NCBI GenBank assembly: GCA_964553745.1
Contig: CAZKLD010000001.1
Span: forward strand, 124,001 to 188,000
DNA length: 64,000 nucleotides
Direction: 5' to 3'
Source: STC-113 sp964553745
GTDB taxonomy: Bacteria; Patescibacteriota; Gracilibacteria; BD1-5; UBA2023
Shown here: one piece after another, positions 44,073-55,841 of the stretch
Layout of the letters: each line of letters begins with the position of its first letter
Position numbering within the stretch: position 1 is the first letter of the stretch
Made by a program: the position numbers and the translations under genes
The notes under the pieces: model-generated
What the model was told of the DNA's origin: nothing
The model's input: only the letters and a program-made list of their open reading frames with translations
Databases searched by the model: none

Positions 44073-45149
44073 ATGAGCAGATTATTATTTCCCATATTCG
44101 CGATAGTCATCTTATGGTGATTGAATGCGCTATTCCTACTACACACTTTCCGATTTTTCTGACTCAGGGTCGGGCCCTGGTTTTATGTTCTATCTCTTCT
44201 TCTGAGCCTCATCTTCCCTATATCGATGATACTCCATAATTTGTCCCCGAATCTTTTCACCAGATACCTTCATGTCATATGAGCTTTATGGCTTTGAATT
44301 ATTTTTCTGTGACTGTTTGTCTGAATCCTTTATGATATCATATTCTATTTCTGGAAGAATCCGATACTTGGCAAATGACACATCTGGATGGGTACGATGA
44401 TAATTTTGACGATATACGGATACCTGAATCAGATGATTCTTGTAACAAAGGAGATAGAGATTCCCGTCAAGAATCTGCAAAATGAAATCAAAATCTGATA
44501 TCTGTCGGATGTGCATATCGATTGAATCCATGATCTGACTTATCTGGATAAGATAATAGACAAGCTGAATGTTATGGATATCGATGTGGTTCTTATAAAT
44601 TGAGATCTGGTTGACGGAACCTCATTCGAGAAGCACAGTTTCAAGAATCTGGAAAGGCTGGAAAAACCGGTATTCATCACTTTCTGAAATCATGAATCCT
44701 ATGTCTGAAACGATTATGTTATGTCATTGCTAGCGGAAACAAAAGCAAGAGTCCTGCATAATGAGGTTGTGGATTTCGCTTGATTGCAGATACTCTGAAC
44801 CCAGGACTTGATGTGACTTGATCGCAAATCAAATGAAAGCAAGCTAGAGGATATCCTGAACAGAGTAAAACGAGATGATTCAAAACCATCCTTATTGATG
44901 CTTCATGAGCCAATCTGACCTGAACTGGCCGACAAGCATGGGATAGACGTTCAGCTTGCATGACACACCCATAATTGACAAATATGGCCTTTCACCCTTA
45001 TTGTAAAGCAATTTTTTCCTTATATGACTTGACTTCATAAGGTCTGAGATCTCTCTCTTTATATTTCTCCTGGAAGCTGAGTTTGGTGACCGCCCATGAG
45101 AATAGGGAGCAGGAGCGAAATTACCAGGATATTGCTTAAAAAAGGTTAA
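44073..45149 (+). CDS. Membrane-bound calcineurin-like metallophosphoesterase
   Basis: A 358-residue protein. Four N-terminal membrane helices (within residues 1-125) are followed by a phosphoesterase domain: YLSDVHIDG (DxH), VLINGDLVDG (GDxxD), TFGNHESY (GNHE), LLMLHEP and QLAGHTHNGQ (GHxH). Two metal ions would sit in this site and cleave phosphate mono- or diesters at the membrane surface. It is related to YkuE/YaeI lipid-acting types. The substrate is unknown. Confidence 0.92.
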
Positions 45150-45340
45150 GCCGAATCTTCTCATAAATATGATGAAATTCTTGAACTCCGCTAGACATCA
45201 TGCTTCAGCTGTTTCCAAAAATAAATAATCTAATGAATTTTTAGCAATCCCTTGCCATTATTCTTGGATTATTTTTTGTACAAGTATTGACTTTGAATAT
45301 TTTTTTATTATAAAATACAAGTCTTAAAAAAACATGGATT
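45150..45340. promoter_or_regulatory. Spacer with probable promoter of the 45341 operon
   Basis: About 190 AT-rich bases. TTGACT near 45281, followed about 22 bases later by a TATAAA/TTATAAT-like stretch near 45305, may be promoter parts; spacing is not ideal. Confidence 0.35.
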
Positions 45341-46516
45341 ATGAGAAATTATATTTTGCACGATATTGCAACTGAAAGGATACTGAAATCTTGACTCTGA
45401 GAGAAGATAAGAGAAAGAGTCAGACAAGATGAGTATTCCCTGCCAAGCCCGTACTGATGGGAACGCACGAATGATGACGATTACATGAGAATAAAAAAGA
45501 GGCTCGATGAAGAATGATATTTCAGATGAGTTACCGATAGCATGAGATACCTTTATCAGCAAACCATTAATTCGATATTCCAGAATCCGTCTGCAAAAAG
45601 CTGGAAGGTCGAAAGAGAAACTTGAATCCGGACTTTAGAATGCGATAAAACCGAAATCCTTCATTTTTGCTGACTATTGAGCTCAGAAGTATTGAGTCCA
45701 ACGGAAATTTGGTTGCCAGAAAAATATTGATTCAGGAATCCGACTGATCTCATCGGCTGTGTCAGCGTATACATAAAATCGGTTTTAGAGAAAAATCCTA
45801 CCGCAGATTGATACGAGTGGACCACTAGAGACGACAATTGAAAAAGATTTACGACAAAATTATCCGCGACTATAGATGGCGACATCAGAATCAAGAGAAT
45901 TGAGAAAACGCCTTTCGAAACCTTCGATCCGTTCTGAAATGAAGTGAATCTTAGGCCGGAGACGGCTGAGGATGTCCAAGAAGTAAAGGCTTATCATAGC
46001 ATAGAGATCTACCTGATGATGACAATTCTCAAATGGATGGATACGGTCTGAATAAAATCGGAACTGCTTCGTGAAGACTGAGAGAAAATACAAGAATTCC
46101 TTTCCTGATTTTCTACAGTTACTCCATTTGCAAAAAAATATACAGAAAATTATATGTGATTCGATAATATCGCCGATAACCCGAAAGCTATTTTCCAGAG
46201 CTATCATCTCGCAATGAAAGATTTCAGATCCCTTGACAAACGCACCCATTTTGGGATAAGCACAGCCGACAGATGAAGGCATTTAGCATATATTTGAGAT
46301 TCTTGAGAACTTATTTTCTCTCATATCGGCACCGGTATGAGTTACGGAAAAATGGAAAAAGATATGGTTTTCCATAGGAAAGATGCGGATGAGCTGCTGA
46401 AATGAATAATCTATCTTACAAAGACCGGAAAATGCAGAACGGGTATCGATAAGGTTCTGAATGCAATGATCTATTATATTGAAAACCGTGAGAAGCTATT
46501 GACCGGAAAAGCATAA
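45341..46516 (+). CDS. Hypothetical protein, 391 aa, upstream of the caspase-like gene
   Basis: A soluble protein with no signal peptide or membrane helix. The middle holds an extended beta region (GYEWTTRDDNGKRFTTKLSA) and the second half is helical, with SADRGRHLAYIGDSGELIF and YYIENREKLL. I recognise no family. It is 12 bases from the caspase-like gene and probably co-transcribed. A different ATG at 45334 is in another frame that stops early, so ATG 45341 is chosen. Confidence 0.65.
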
Positions 46517-46528
46517 CGTATAGATATC

Positions 46529-47491
46529 ATGAATAAGCTTCTTGCAACAGCGACATTTGGAATAGCCCTCCTGGGCGAACCTGTGGAAATGGGAAGCTTT
46601 GAGCATCAGAAAACCATAGAAGATATCACTTCAAAAACCAGAAATATCCTTGAACTCAAGCAAAAACAGGATCATGAGAAAAAACAAAAGGATCATGAAG
46701 ATAAAATAAGGCTTATCAGAGATGCAATAGACGGCAGCATCGACCCGAAAGAAACGCGCGTTCTCCTGATCTGAGTTTCCGAATACAAATATTTGAGCTG
46801 AATCGGCTGAGCGGTTCCAGATACCCGAGAAATGCGCAGATTATTCAGAACCAGGTATGGCATCCCCAGCAAGCATATTTACTCGGTAAAAGATAAACAA
46901 GCTACGAAGAGGAATATTCTAGGCATGATAAATAAGGTTGCCCTTGAAACTCCGGACGACAAGAAAATCATAATATATTATTCCTGACACTGAATTGCGC
47001 TCGACTCGAAATGAAGAGAGGCCAAAAAATATGCCTGAGATTATGAATGATATATAAGCACATATTATTCCGACTATAAATATGTCAGGGTGGCATGAAA
47101 AAATAAGCCTTCTCGCAAGATCAGGATTTATTACAAGGACCAAAGGATATCTAAGACTGAGATCGATGAAGCTGTCTGAAACAAGCAGAAGAATCTGATA
47201 ATAGTGGATGCTTGCTATGCATGAGCATTGACGAAAAACATATCTTGAAATTCTACCATAGTCGCAGCTAGCAACAATGAAGTAGCCCTATGATACAGCA
47301 GGTCACTGTTCTCTTGAATCATAATGGACGTAATATCATCAGGCAGAAAAAATACCCTATGAGAAGCGGTAACATGATCGGGCGAAGAGATGACCGATAA
47401 GATACGAGAATGAAAGAGTCCTCAAAATCCTCTTGTTGAGACAAAAGATTTTAAATATGACATCAAAAAAGAGAAATTCACAAAAAAATAG
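46529..47491 (+). CDS. Caspase-like (peptidase C14) protein
   Basis: A 320-residue protein with a short hydrophobic start (KLLATATFGIALLG), a charged coiled-coil region (residues about 35-65) and a caspase fold: RVLLIGVSEYKY, VPDTREMRRLF, KKIIIYYSGHGIAL with catalytic His154, LIIVDACYAGAL with catalytic Cys229, and a final segment with GSGEEMTDKIREG. Both glycines of the SGHG motif are TGA. Metacaspase-like enzymes cleave after Arg/Lys or Asp and act in cell death or toxin-type roles. Whether it is exported is unsure because the leader is weak. Confidence 0.88.
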
Positions 47492-47552
47492 CTTCCTTAT
47501 TTGAAATCTGACCGCAAATATGCTACATTGTATTTAACTTAAAAAAACAATC

Positions 47553-48236
47553 ATGATAAATAAATGACCTGCAATAAGACGTAAATTTCTCGACAGATGA
47601 AATAAAACCGAGGATTGAGAACTGCAAACTGCAACGATGACTCCCACAGGAGGCAAAGCTACATTCTGAAAACTCACGAGCATCAGGGGGTGAAAAGCCA
47701 AAGAAATCGAAAACATACTTAAAAAAAGCGAACTTCAAAAATATATCGATTCAAAGAGCGTACTTCTCATATACGGGAATCAGATTTCAGGCACACCTTT
47801 GGATAAAGAGATGAAGTCCAGGGATTTCGTAATATTATATGAAGAAAAGGAGATCGATGATGAGATAGAATTCGATGTTCACCCAAGAGTCACAAAAGTC
47901 GTAAGGATCCAGCATTATCTTTTTAGAGATGAAGTCTGAGACATTATGTATTTCAGGAATCCATTCTACGAGTGAGATGTTCTTGATTGCATGGAGTACG
48001 AATACGGAGTCGTGAACCACAGATGAAAATATATCGAAAAATGAACCGAGCTCATTGAAAGGCCAGAATACAATGAGAAATTCCTTAAAAAATTACAGGA
48101 AGAAAAATACACTCTCATGGATATCAATTTCCTTCCTGAGGAATTCGATGATCAATTGACAGGCATGGTCAAACTCATCAGTTCGATTTATGGGCAGACG
48201 ATTATCAAGTGAGCAGAGACAGAAATGCTCTTTTAA
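47553..48236 (+). CDS. Hypothetical protein, 227 aa, downstream of the caspase-like gene
   Basis: A soluble, acidic protein. The start (NKGPAIRRKFLDRGNKTEDG) is basic and polar, and the middle has RNPFYEGDVLDCMEYEYGVV. No membrane helix or known motif is visible. It sits between the caspase-like protease and the TraG-like ATPase on the same strand. A role as regulator or target of the protease is possible but not shown. Confidence 0.6.
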
Positions 48237-48314
48237 GCAATTTATTCTCATTTATTTTGAAAAATGAAGCATTTCTGCTATACTAGAGTCAGGAGGTATT
48301 TTTAATTAAAAAGG

Positions 48315-50564
48315 ATGCAGACTTATCTACTGAAAATCTATCATTGATTCAATAAATGAAAACTTATTTTCAAGGATTTTTTGAATGATGTCTGACAGAC
48401 TCTCGAATGACATAAGATGACTTTCGGGCTTAATTATACCAAATGAGAATTCTCATACTCGCTCACGACAGAAAAGGAGACTTATACTGCACTGGAATCC
48501 AAATTCTACACTTCATTCAATGATTTCCAAATCATACAAGACAATAAGAATATCTGGTGATTCGATGCATCGCGTACGGTAATAGGCGAAATCCAACTTG
48601 AGAATAGCTGGTTTTTTCCATTTAAGGTCAACGGAAGCGATGATACGGATTTCGTGTTCAATCTTTTCAGGAGCTTTGAGAATTTTGATATCATAAATGA
48701 CCAATTCTCCCTTTTCGTAGAAGTAACCCCGGTAATCGAGGAAAGCTCAATGTTCTATCTGAGATCATCCTTGCATTATTATAAATTCAGAACCAGGCTC
48801 TTCTTCAGATTCTTCAAATACATCTTCTCTTTTAAGACAGGTTCAAATTGGAAAAAGGCAGGTTACGATTATTTCAGGGACAAGTTCCATAAAGAGCTTT
48901 TTGAAACAAGAATATACATAGTCGCACAGGCCACGTCAAAAGAAACCGCAAAATGAAGGATAAGATCGATATTCAATAATTTCTGAGTCTTCAAGAATTA
49001 TCCGCTAAATCAATTCAATCTCAGGATCATAGACAGCATATCCCCTGATATCTACAGGGATTCCAAGAAACTGGGCAAGAGATACATGCTGTCATCAGAA
49101 GAGATTGCTTCTTTCTATCATTTCCCGAAAAACCCCAAACAAGAGACTTCCCTGCTTAAGATTACGGCGCGCAAACTAGCGCTTCCGATATGAGTTCCGA
49201 CTGTAAACTATAGAGCTGCGAATAACTGAGAGATAATCCCAAGGGAATATCCGAAAGATATGAATATCGTCTGAATCTCTGATTACCGCTCGATTACAGT
49301 ACCGGTCTGAATATATGACGAAGATAGGCTGAAGCATACATACATAATAGGTAAGACCTGAGTCGGTAAATCCAAATTCATGATGAGCCTGATAATAGAC
49401 GATATCAAGCAATGAAGATGAGTCTGACTCATCGACCCGCATGGAGATAACTTCGAGGAGGCACTCATGCATATTCCCGAAGAACGCAAGAAAGATGTGA
49501 TAATATTCGATCCTACGGATGAGAAATTCCCATTCTGCATGAATCCGCTAGACCTAAAATCTAACGAATCCAAGCAAGTGCTCGCAAAATGATTCATAGA
49601 CATCTTCAAGAAATTCTTCTGAAGCAACTGGAATGCAAAGCTTGAACATGTGCTCAGGATGATTTTTTTGGCTCTTCTCGACAAGCCTGAGTCTACTATT
49701 TTCGATATAATCAGAGCGCTTACGAATAAGGATTTCAGATATGAGATGATCGAATGCATCAAGGACGATGTCGTCAAGAATTTCTGGACGAACGAGTTTG
49801 CATGATGGTCTCAGCAATTCAATACCGAAGCCATAATGCCGATACTGAACAAAGTATGACAGCTGCTATCGATAGATATGATAAAGAACATTTTCGCATC
49901 CAAGGAAAATAAGCTTGATTTCAGGCAGATGATGGACGACGGAAAAATCCTTCTTATAAAATTACCGAAGTGAAAACTCCAAGAAGAGATAATGGGATTC
50001 TTGTGAGCTATGATGATAACCAAGATTTTCCAGGCTGCAATGTCCAGACAATCCGAATGAAAAGACCATAGAAGGCCTTTTTACCTTTATGTAGACGAGT
50101 TCCAGAACTTCGCGACCGAAACCTTCAATGAGATACTCTCAGAAGCCAGAAAATATGGATTGGGGCTTACTGTGGCACATCAGTTCATCCGCCAGATTCC
50201 CCAGAAGATATCAGAAGCGTTATTCTGAAATGTATGAACCATAGTCAGCTTCCGCATTTCCCCTGAAGACGCGCTCATAATGAAGCAGCAATTCGACCCA
50301 TTTCTGGATGCTTATGACCTGGCTAATCTTAACCAGAGGGAATTCTATTGCAAGCTTCTCGTGAAGTGACAGGTCAAAGATCCGTTCAGTCTGAAAACAA
50401 TGTATATCGAAGATCCTGTCGTAGATACGAATCGCATCCAAGAAATCTACAATGAATCCAGAAAAAGATATTCCCGCTCTCTCGAAGAAGCCAAAAAAGT
50501 CGTAAATGCCGAACAGAAGGATGTCATTAAGAAGATTGAAGAATTCGTAGAACCGATAATTTAG
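48315..50564 (+). CDS. TraG/VirD4-like (type IV coupling-protein type) ATPase
   Basis: A 749-residue protein. After about 330 residues of mixed structure, an ATPase core follows: YIIGKTGVGKSKFMM (Walker A, residues 346-353), GVGLIDPHGDNFEEAL, IFDPTDEKFPFCMNPLD, KILLIKLPKGKLQEEIMGFLG, FYLYVDEFQNFATE (Walker B, Asp594-Glu595) and EARKYGLGLTVAHQFIRQI. These are typical of the DUF87/TraG-D ATPases that pump DNA or proteins through type IV secretion or conjugation channels. A short hydrophobic part (RLFFRFFKYIFSF, near residue 180) may contact the membrane. No other conjugation genes are in the window. Confidence 0.88.
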
Positions 50565-50596
50565 ATGTTTCATCTCTAAAAAAACTTTTAGCATGC

Positions 50597-50640
50597 AAAT
50601 CATAACTCCTCATCCCATCATGGATGAGGAGTTATGATTT
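50597..50640. terminator. Intrinsic terminator after the TraG-like gene
   Basis: A perfect 19-bp stem (AAATCATAACTCCTCATCC and complement) with a six-base loop. Confidence 0.9.
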
Positions 50641-50658
50641 GATTTGGATAAATTGTAT

Positions 50659-50687
50659 TTGACAAATGAAAAAATATATGTTAACTT
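50659..50687 (+). promoter_or_regulatory. Promoter of the LamG pilin gene
   Basis: Consensus TTGACA at 50659-50664, 17 bases, TAACTT at 50682-50687. A long 5' leader of about 140 AT-rich bases would follow. Confidence 0.65.
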
Positions 50688-50830
50688 TTGCATTAATTGT
50701 TTATTAATGGCTTATTTATCTACATAAGTTAAAAATAAAAAAATAAAAGCAATACAATAGGTTCCCAAATCATCCGGATACTTTAATCATTAATAACAGT
50801 TCCTCAACATATTTCATCTAATCTTTTTTT

Positions 50831-53389
50831 ATGATTCAACCAAAAATAAAAAATTTAGCTTCCGATTCTCTTTCCCAGTGATTATATCGGAATGAGGCAA
50901 AACCAGCTTATTCTTCAAATCGATGACATACGTACAATAAGAAATTTGGGTTTACACTTGTAGAGCTCATAGTCACAATCCTTATTTTGGCAATCTTAGC
51001 CATAATAGCTTTCCTTTCTTTTTCTTCCCAATCATCTTCTGCAAGGGATTCTACAAGGCTTGCGGATTTAGCCTCCTTGAAAAAATGAATGGAAATCTAC
51101 AATGTGAACGGATGAATCTATCCTGCTCCAGACAATCCGAACAATGTAGTTTTCTCTGGATGAATATTATGGACACAAGGTAAAGCATGAAACTGAGTCT
51201 ACAAAACAGTATCGAAGACTTTATCGAAAAAAGTGACCGATCCAGCATCCTCTGCAGAATATTCATATGCGCTTGCGAATAATAAGAAGGAATACCAGCT
51301 GAAAGCTGATTTTGAGAATCCTATATCATTCATCTGAACCAAGAAGACTATCGAAACACTTGCATATGGTGTCCTAGATGAAGCCTCGGCTGCTACTGAT
51401 GAAAATTACAGCTACATCACTTGAAATTATAATTGATTAGCTATTAAAATACAAACTTGAGCATTATACTACGTAGTTCCTGTTCCTTCGATGATGATGG
51501 GCACAATAGATTCCGAAACCGAATATTGACCTTCATTCTGAAGCTGAACCCTTCTTTTGAATTGAATGCGATCAGGCAATTATGCAGCTTATGACTCGGC
51601 TCAAATATATTCGTCAGGCTCATTGCCAATAGATTCTTCGGAAATTACCCAAATGATGAATGTTCTGAAGGCTTCATACTCTGGTTCAAACATCAATACT
51701 CCCCTGATTCAGCAAATTACTTCATCTTCAGGAAATTCGCTTATTAGCCTGTGAACATCTCTAATCAAGGGCACTTTGCAGTCAGCTTCTCCGGTTGATT
51801 CAAATCTATCAGGCAACTCGACTGGTTCTGTAGAACAGAATATCGGTCAAGACTGAATTTGCTGAAGCAGCGTTTGATGAATATATTGAATCGCACCGTC
51901 GGAAAACCTATGTGAAATATGAACACCGGGCACTGTGACCCTTAGCTGATCATGGTGATGGAGCTGCAGCTGATCCGGATGATGAGATGCTGTAAGCTGC
52001 AATGCCTGATACTGAGATCCGTACTGGAATGATGTGGTTTCACTAGTAAGGATGAATTGAGTTAACTGATCAAACATTTTTACTGATGAGAAATGAAAAG
52101 CTCTCACATGAGCTGTGACAATAACCGGTGCGGTATCGAGATTCTGAAATTGATCTGCATATTTCAACAATAGTTCCATTCTGACAATCCCTTACGACAA
52201 TCTTTGAACCTGAAGCTTTACAATAGAGAGTTGGGTGAGATATAGCTCATCTTCAGCGAGCTGATGGGAATCATTATATGATTTGTCGACTGCAAAGGCA
52301 TTATTCAGATCATTTAATTGAGTTTATGAGAATTATGGGGCATCGGCAACACTTCCTTCGTTGAATCAATGGCATCATATAGCTTATGTCAGAAAAGACT
52401 GAATCTTGACCTTATATGTTGACTGAATGAGCAAATGATGAGTCGCGAATACCACAAATATATGAGCGGGAACCAATATGATTTGAGGTTATTGGGATAA
52501 TCTGACACCAAGATTCCAATGACATATGAATGAGTTCAGGCTGACTAAAAAAGCAAGATATACAAGTAATTTTGACGTGCCTACGGCTCCGTTCCCAGCT
52601 TTAGCAATGCCCTCTGAGACAGCATGAACTTGCGGAAGCGACAATTGATGAACATTTCTAAATGCTCCTACCGATAATCTATGTGCTGTATGAACACCTT
52701 CTGATGTGAGCCTAGGATCATCATGGACTTGGTCATGTGCATGAATAAGCGGATGAGCGCGTGCTGATTGTTCAGCGAATACAAAAGATCCGTACTGGAA
52801 CGATGTGGTTTCCCTGATCAGGATGAATTGAGCTGAATGATGAACTGTGTTTACTGATGTGAAATGAAAAACGGTTACGGCGAATACAGTAACTACAACA
52901 AAGGCAGAATCGAAATTCTGAAATTGATCCGCGTATTTTGACAATAACTCCGCCTTGACGCTTGCATCTGATCCAAGCTATAACCTATGAACCTGAAATT
53001 TTACGATAGAAAGCTGGGTGAGGTATAGTTCCTCTTCTAATAGCTGATGGGAAGCACTGTATGATCTATGGCCTGCCAAAGCGCTATTCAGATCAAAAGA
53101 TTGAGTATATGAGAATTATGGTGCATCTGCAACCTTGCCGTCATTGAATCAATGGCACCATATCGCATATGTCAGAAAAGACTGAACTATTACGCTATAT
53201 GTTGACTGAGCAAGCAAGTGATCGGTTTCAAATACTGCAAATATCGGTGCGGGCTCGATTATGATCTGAGGTTATTGGGATAACTGAATAGTGAAATTCC
53301 AATGACATATGAATGAATTCAGACTGACAAAAGTCGCTAGATATACGGGTAATTTTGCGGTGCCCACAGCTCCTTTCCCTTATAATTAA
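50831..53389 (+). CDS. Type IV pilin-like protein fused to two LamG/concanavalin-like lectin domains
   Basis: An 852-residue protein. An unusually long 40-residue leader ends at G40-FTLVELIVTILILAILAII, then the shared FLSFSSQSSSARDSTRLAD. A pilin-like globular part is followed by two copies of a unit: a CG...C(A/E)xGTP..V CSG-type short module, then a LamG domain (YWNDVVSLVRMNG ... FTIESWVRYSSS ... WHHIAYVRKDG ... LYVDG ... GYWDN ... MNEFRLTKKARY). LamG copies are at residues about 395-588 and 652-852. Such domains bind glycans. It has its own promoter and terminator. Confidence 0.93.
52016..53386 (+). repeat. Tandem LamG module duplication
   Basis: Two copies, 52016-52595 and 52787-53386, similar at DNA level over about 580 bases with identical blocks such as GATCCGTACTGGAA, CAATGGCA and CAATGACATATGAATGA. 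Confidence 0.88.
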
Positions 53390-53403
53390 TTTAGGATTAA
53401 CCA

Positions 53404-53437
53404 AATAAATCCTCTCGCTGCAGCGAGAGGATTTATT
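53404..53437. terminator. Intrinsic terminator of the LamG pilin gene
   Basis: A perfect 17-bp inverted repeat (AATAAATCCTCTCGCTG and complement), T-rich at its end. Confidence 0.9.
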
Positions 53438-53678
53438 GTAGTTTAACATGTGCGAATTATACAGTTTTTTGTGCAACTGATTCCAGAGAGGATATTTTTT
53501 TAAATTAGCTATTTATTTTAAAACACCATATTCTCACCCTAATTTCACATATTCTGTTTGATTTTTATACGGAATGATGTAGAATTTGTGCATATCAAAT
53601 AAACATATCTTGTCATTGGTTCAACGCCATTGGAATAGCCGATAAATCAATAAGGTTTATTATTTAATCTGATGTATC
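53438..53678. other. Intergenic region before the CFA-synthase-like gene
   Basis: About 240 AT-rich bases with no gene or RNA recognised; it should hold the promoter of the next gene. Confidence 0.35.
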
Positions 53679-54902
53679 ATGTACAAAGAAGCCTTTTTGC
53701 GCATATGTTCAGCATATGTGAAACAGTATAGGGATCATGCCTTCCTTTTTGTCTTCGACTGAGAGAAGCAGAAAATAATCTGAGATTCGAATTATATCAT
53801 CAAAGTGAATATTACCGATGCCGAAAAAGTTTTCGAAGATATTTTCAGGAGATGATCCCTCTGATTATGAGAATCGTACTGCAAGTGAAACATAGAAGCG
53901 GACGATGATGAATACCGAGAGTTCGTGTTCATTTTCGTACGCATAACATACAATAAAAAGCTCCTATGGAAGCTTTCGCTCGTCGATATTGCGAGAGTTC
54001 TATGGGCAATAAGGAAAAAAGGCTATTTCTCATACGGATCTCAAGATAAGGATATAAACAGCCATTACAGCCTGAGCAATTGGTTTGATAGCAATAAGGA
54101 TTCGAACGAATTCTATCTAAGCTGGCTCAATGCGAAATATATTCAATACAGCTGCTGAAAATGGGACAGATGAACCCAGGAAGTCGAAGAAGCCCAAGAG
54201 AATAAATTGAATTTCTATGCAAAAAGGCTCTGAATCTTCAAAAGAGAAGAATGAAAAACCCTGCTTGATCTCGGGTGCTGATGGTGATGACTCATGTTCT
54301 ACATGGCTGAGAATTATGGCATAAAATGCAAATGACTGACGCTCTCGCTCGCTCAATTCGAGTATGTGACGGCTGAAATCAAGAGGAGATGACTCCAGGA
54401 TCTCGTGAGCGTAGAGGTCAGGAATATCCACAATATGCAATGAAAATATGACTACATAGTGAGCGTATGAGTGATGGAGCATGTTAAGGATTACAACGAC
54501 CTATATAAGAAAATTTCCAAATCTCTGAATAAGGATTGAAAAACCCTGATCCACTCTATGTTCCAAGAATCCAATAAGCTCACTTTGGCAGACCCGTTCC
54601 TTCTCAAATACATTTTCCCCGGAGGCTGAATCCCGCAGCTCAAGCATAATCTCAAAATCTTCCGCAAGTATTTTGAATACGCTGATCCAAATGAGCTTCC
54701 CGATAAATCATATCCGAAGACGCTCGAGTGCTGGTACGGCACATTCTGCAGAAAAGAGAAAGAAATAAGGAAACTGCTCAAGGAAAAAAGTAAAGTCAAA
54801 GATATAGATTATGCCATCAGGGTTTATAAGCATTACCTGGTCTCATGCTATTGCTGACTCTATGAAAATTGACTGGTTTGTAATATATTGGCCTATAATT
54901 AA
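53679..54902 (+). CDS. Cyclopropane-fatty-acyl-phospholipid synthase family methyltransferase
   Basis: A 407-residue SAM enzyme. The N-terminal region has the CFA-synthase order (WKLSLVDIARVLWAIRKKG, then HYSLSNWFDSNKDSNEFYLSWL, ending with YSCGKWDRGTQEVEEAQENK shown in part). The SAM loop is LLDLGCGWGGLMFYMAE at residues 199-204, where three of four Gly are TGA, followed by GLTLSLAQFEYVTA, VSVGVMEHV and FPGGGIPQL. The family adds a methylene or methyl group to lipid acyl chains. Active-site details were not checked residue by residue. Confidence 0.9.
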
Positions 54903-54925
54903 TCGATCAGAGAAAGATACTGAAT

Positions 54926-54952
54926 ATAAAATCCTCCAAATGGAGGATTTTA
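54926..54952. terminator. Bidirectional terminator
   Basis: Stem ATAAAATCCTCCA / TGGAGGATTTTAT, two-base loop, between the convergent CFA-like and TrmB-like genes. Confidence 0.85.
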
Positions 54953-54965
54953 TCTGATATTGGAA

Positions 54966-55757
54966 TTATGATCAATTCGAGTTCTGCCAGACAAAATTGA
55001 ACATATTCTTCATCATGGTTGCGAGTTGCTCTTCCTGGATATGGACTCAGACGATGGGATGGTTGTCGGTAACTAATATGACATGGTTTCAAGAAATTAC
55101 CATAGTTTCGATATCTCAGAATCATGATTGGATGATTCTGGTCTCCCTGAGCTCTTCTTCATCTTTTCTTAGAAGTCATGGCGAAATTCAATACTCGTTC
55201 GTCAGCAATTTAAGAGTGATTTTCTTCTTCAATCTAGAATGGAGAAATCCGCTCCTTTCATATCTGATGAGCTCCTCCAACTTTACCTCGTCTCCGATAT
55301 TCTCTTTCCTGTAATTAGTATTCGTAATCATCAATATCTCTTTATTATCAGTATCAAGAGAATCCTCCAGCAACTCGATATAGCCGGAAACTCATTCGAA
55401 ATATGTGATTTTCGGAAGGATTTTTTTTGTGTTCTTGATTTTTGATAGTTCCGGCAGAAGACTTGAAAAAATTATCTTTTTCCTCTCAATCTTCTCCTCT
55501 TCCCTTATGAGATTCTGATGGATTTTCTCGGGATCCTCCGGGAAATATGTGAGGATATTCTCACGATCTATCTTCATCACAAGTCATCTCTCTATGAGCT
55601 TATCGAGAAGCTGGTAGACTGTGGCTCGCGGGATTGCAGTCTCACGCGAAACGGTTCACACTATTCAAGAACCGAGCCTCAGAAGCGAGACATAAACCTT
55701 TGCTTCATTCTTAGCCAATCATAAGACTTCTAGGATATCTATGATTTTATCGTTCAT
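54966..55757 (-). CDS. TrmB-family transcriptional regulator
   Basis: A 263-residue protein. The N-terminal winged helix (LGLAKNEAKVYVSLLRLGSG, then IPRATVYQLLDKLIERGLV) matches the TrmB/HTH domain common in archaea and CPR bacteria. Residues 75-115 form a coiled coil, and the C-terminal part (ITYFEGVSGYIELLEDS ... ILMITN) is the PLD-like effector domain. It probably senses a sugar or other small molecule; the target genes are unknown. Confidence 0.85.
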
Positions 55758-55841
55758 TTTCAAGAAATTTAAAATATTCGAGAGAATTATAGGAGAATAA
55801 TTGGGTTTTACAAATTTTATGGATGCAATTACGTTATATGA

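Noticed and set aside
48315..50564. Full type IV secretion or conjugation cluster
   Set aside because: Only the coupling-type ATPase is present; no relaxase, VirB4 or channel genes are nearby.
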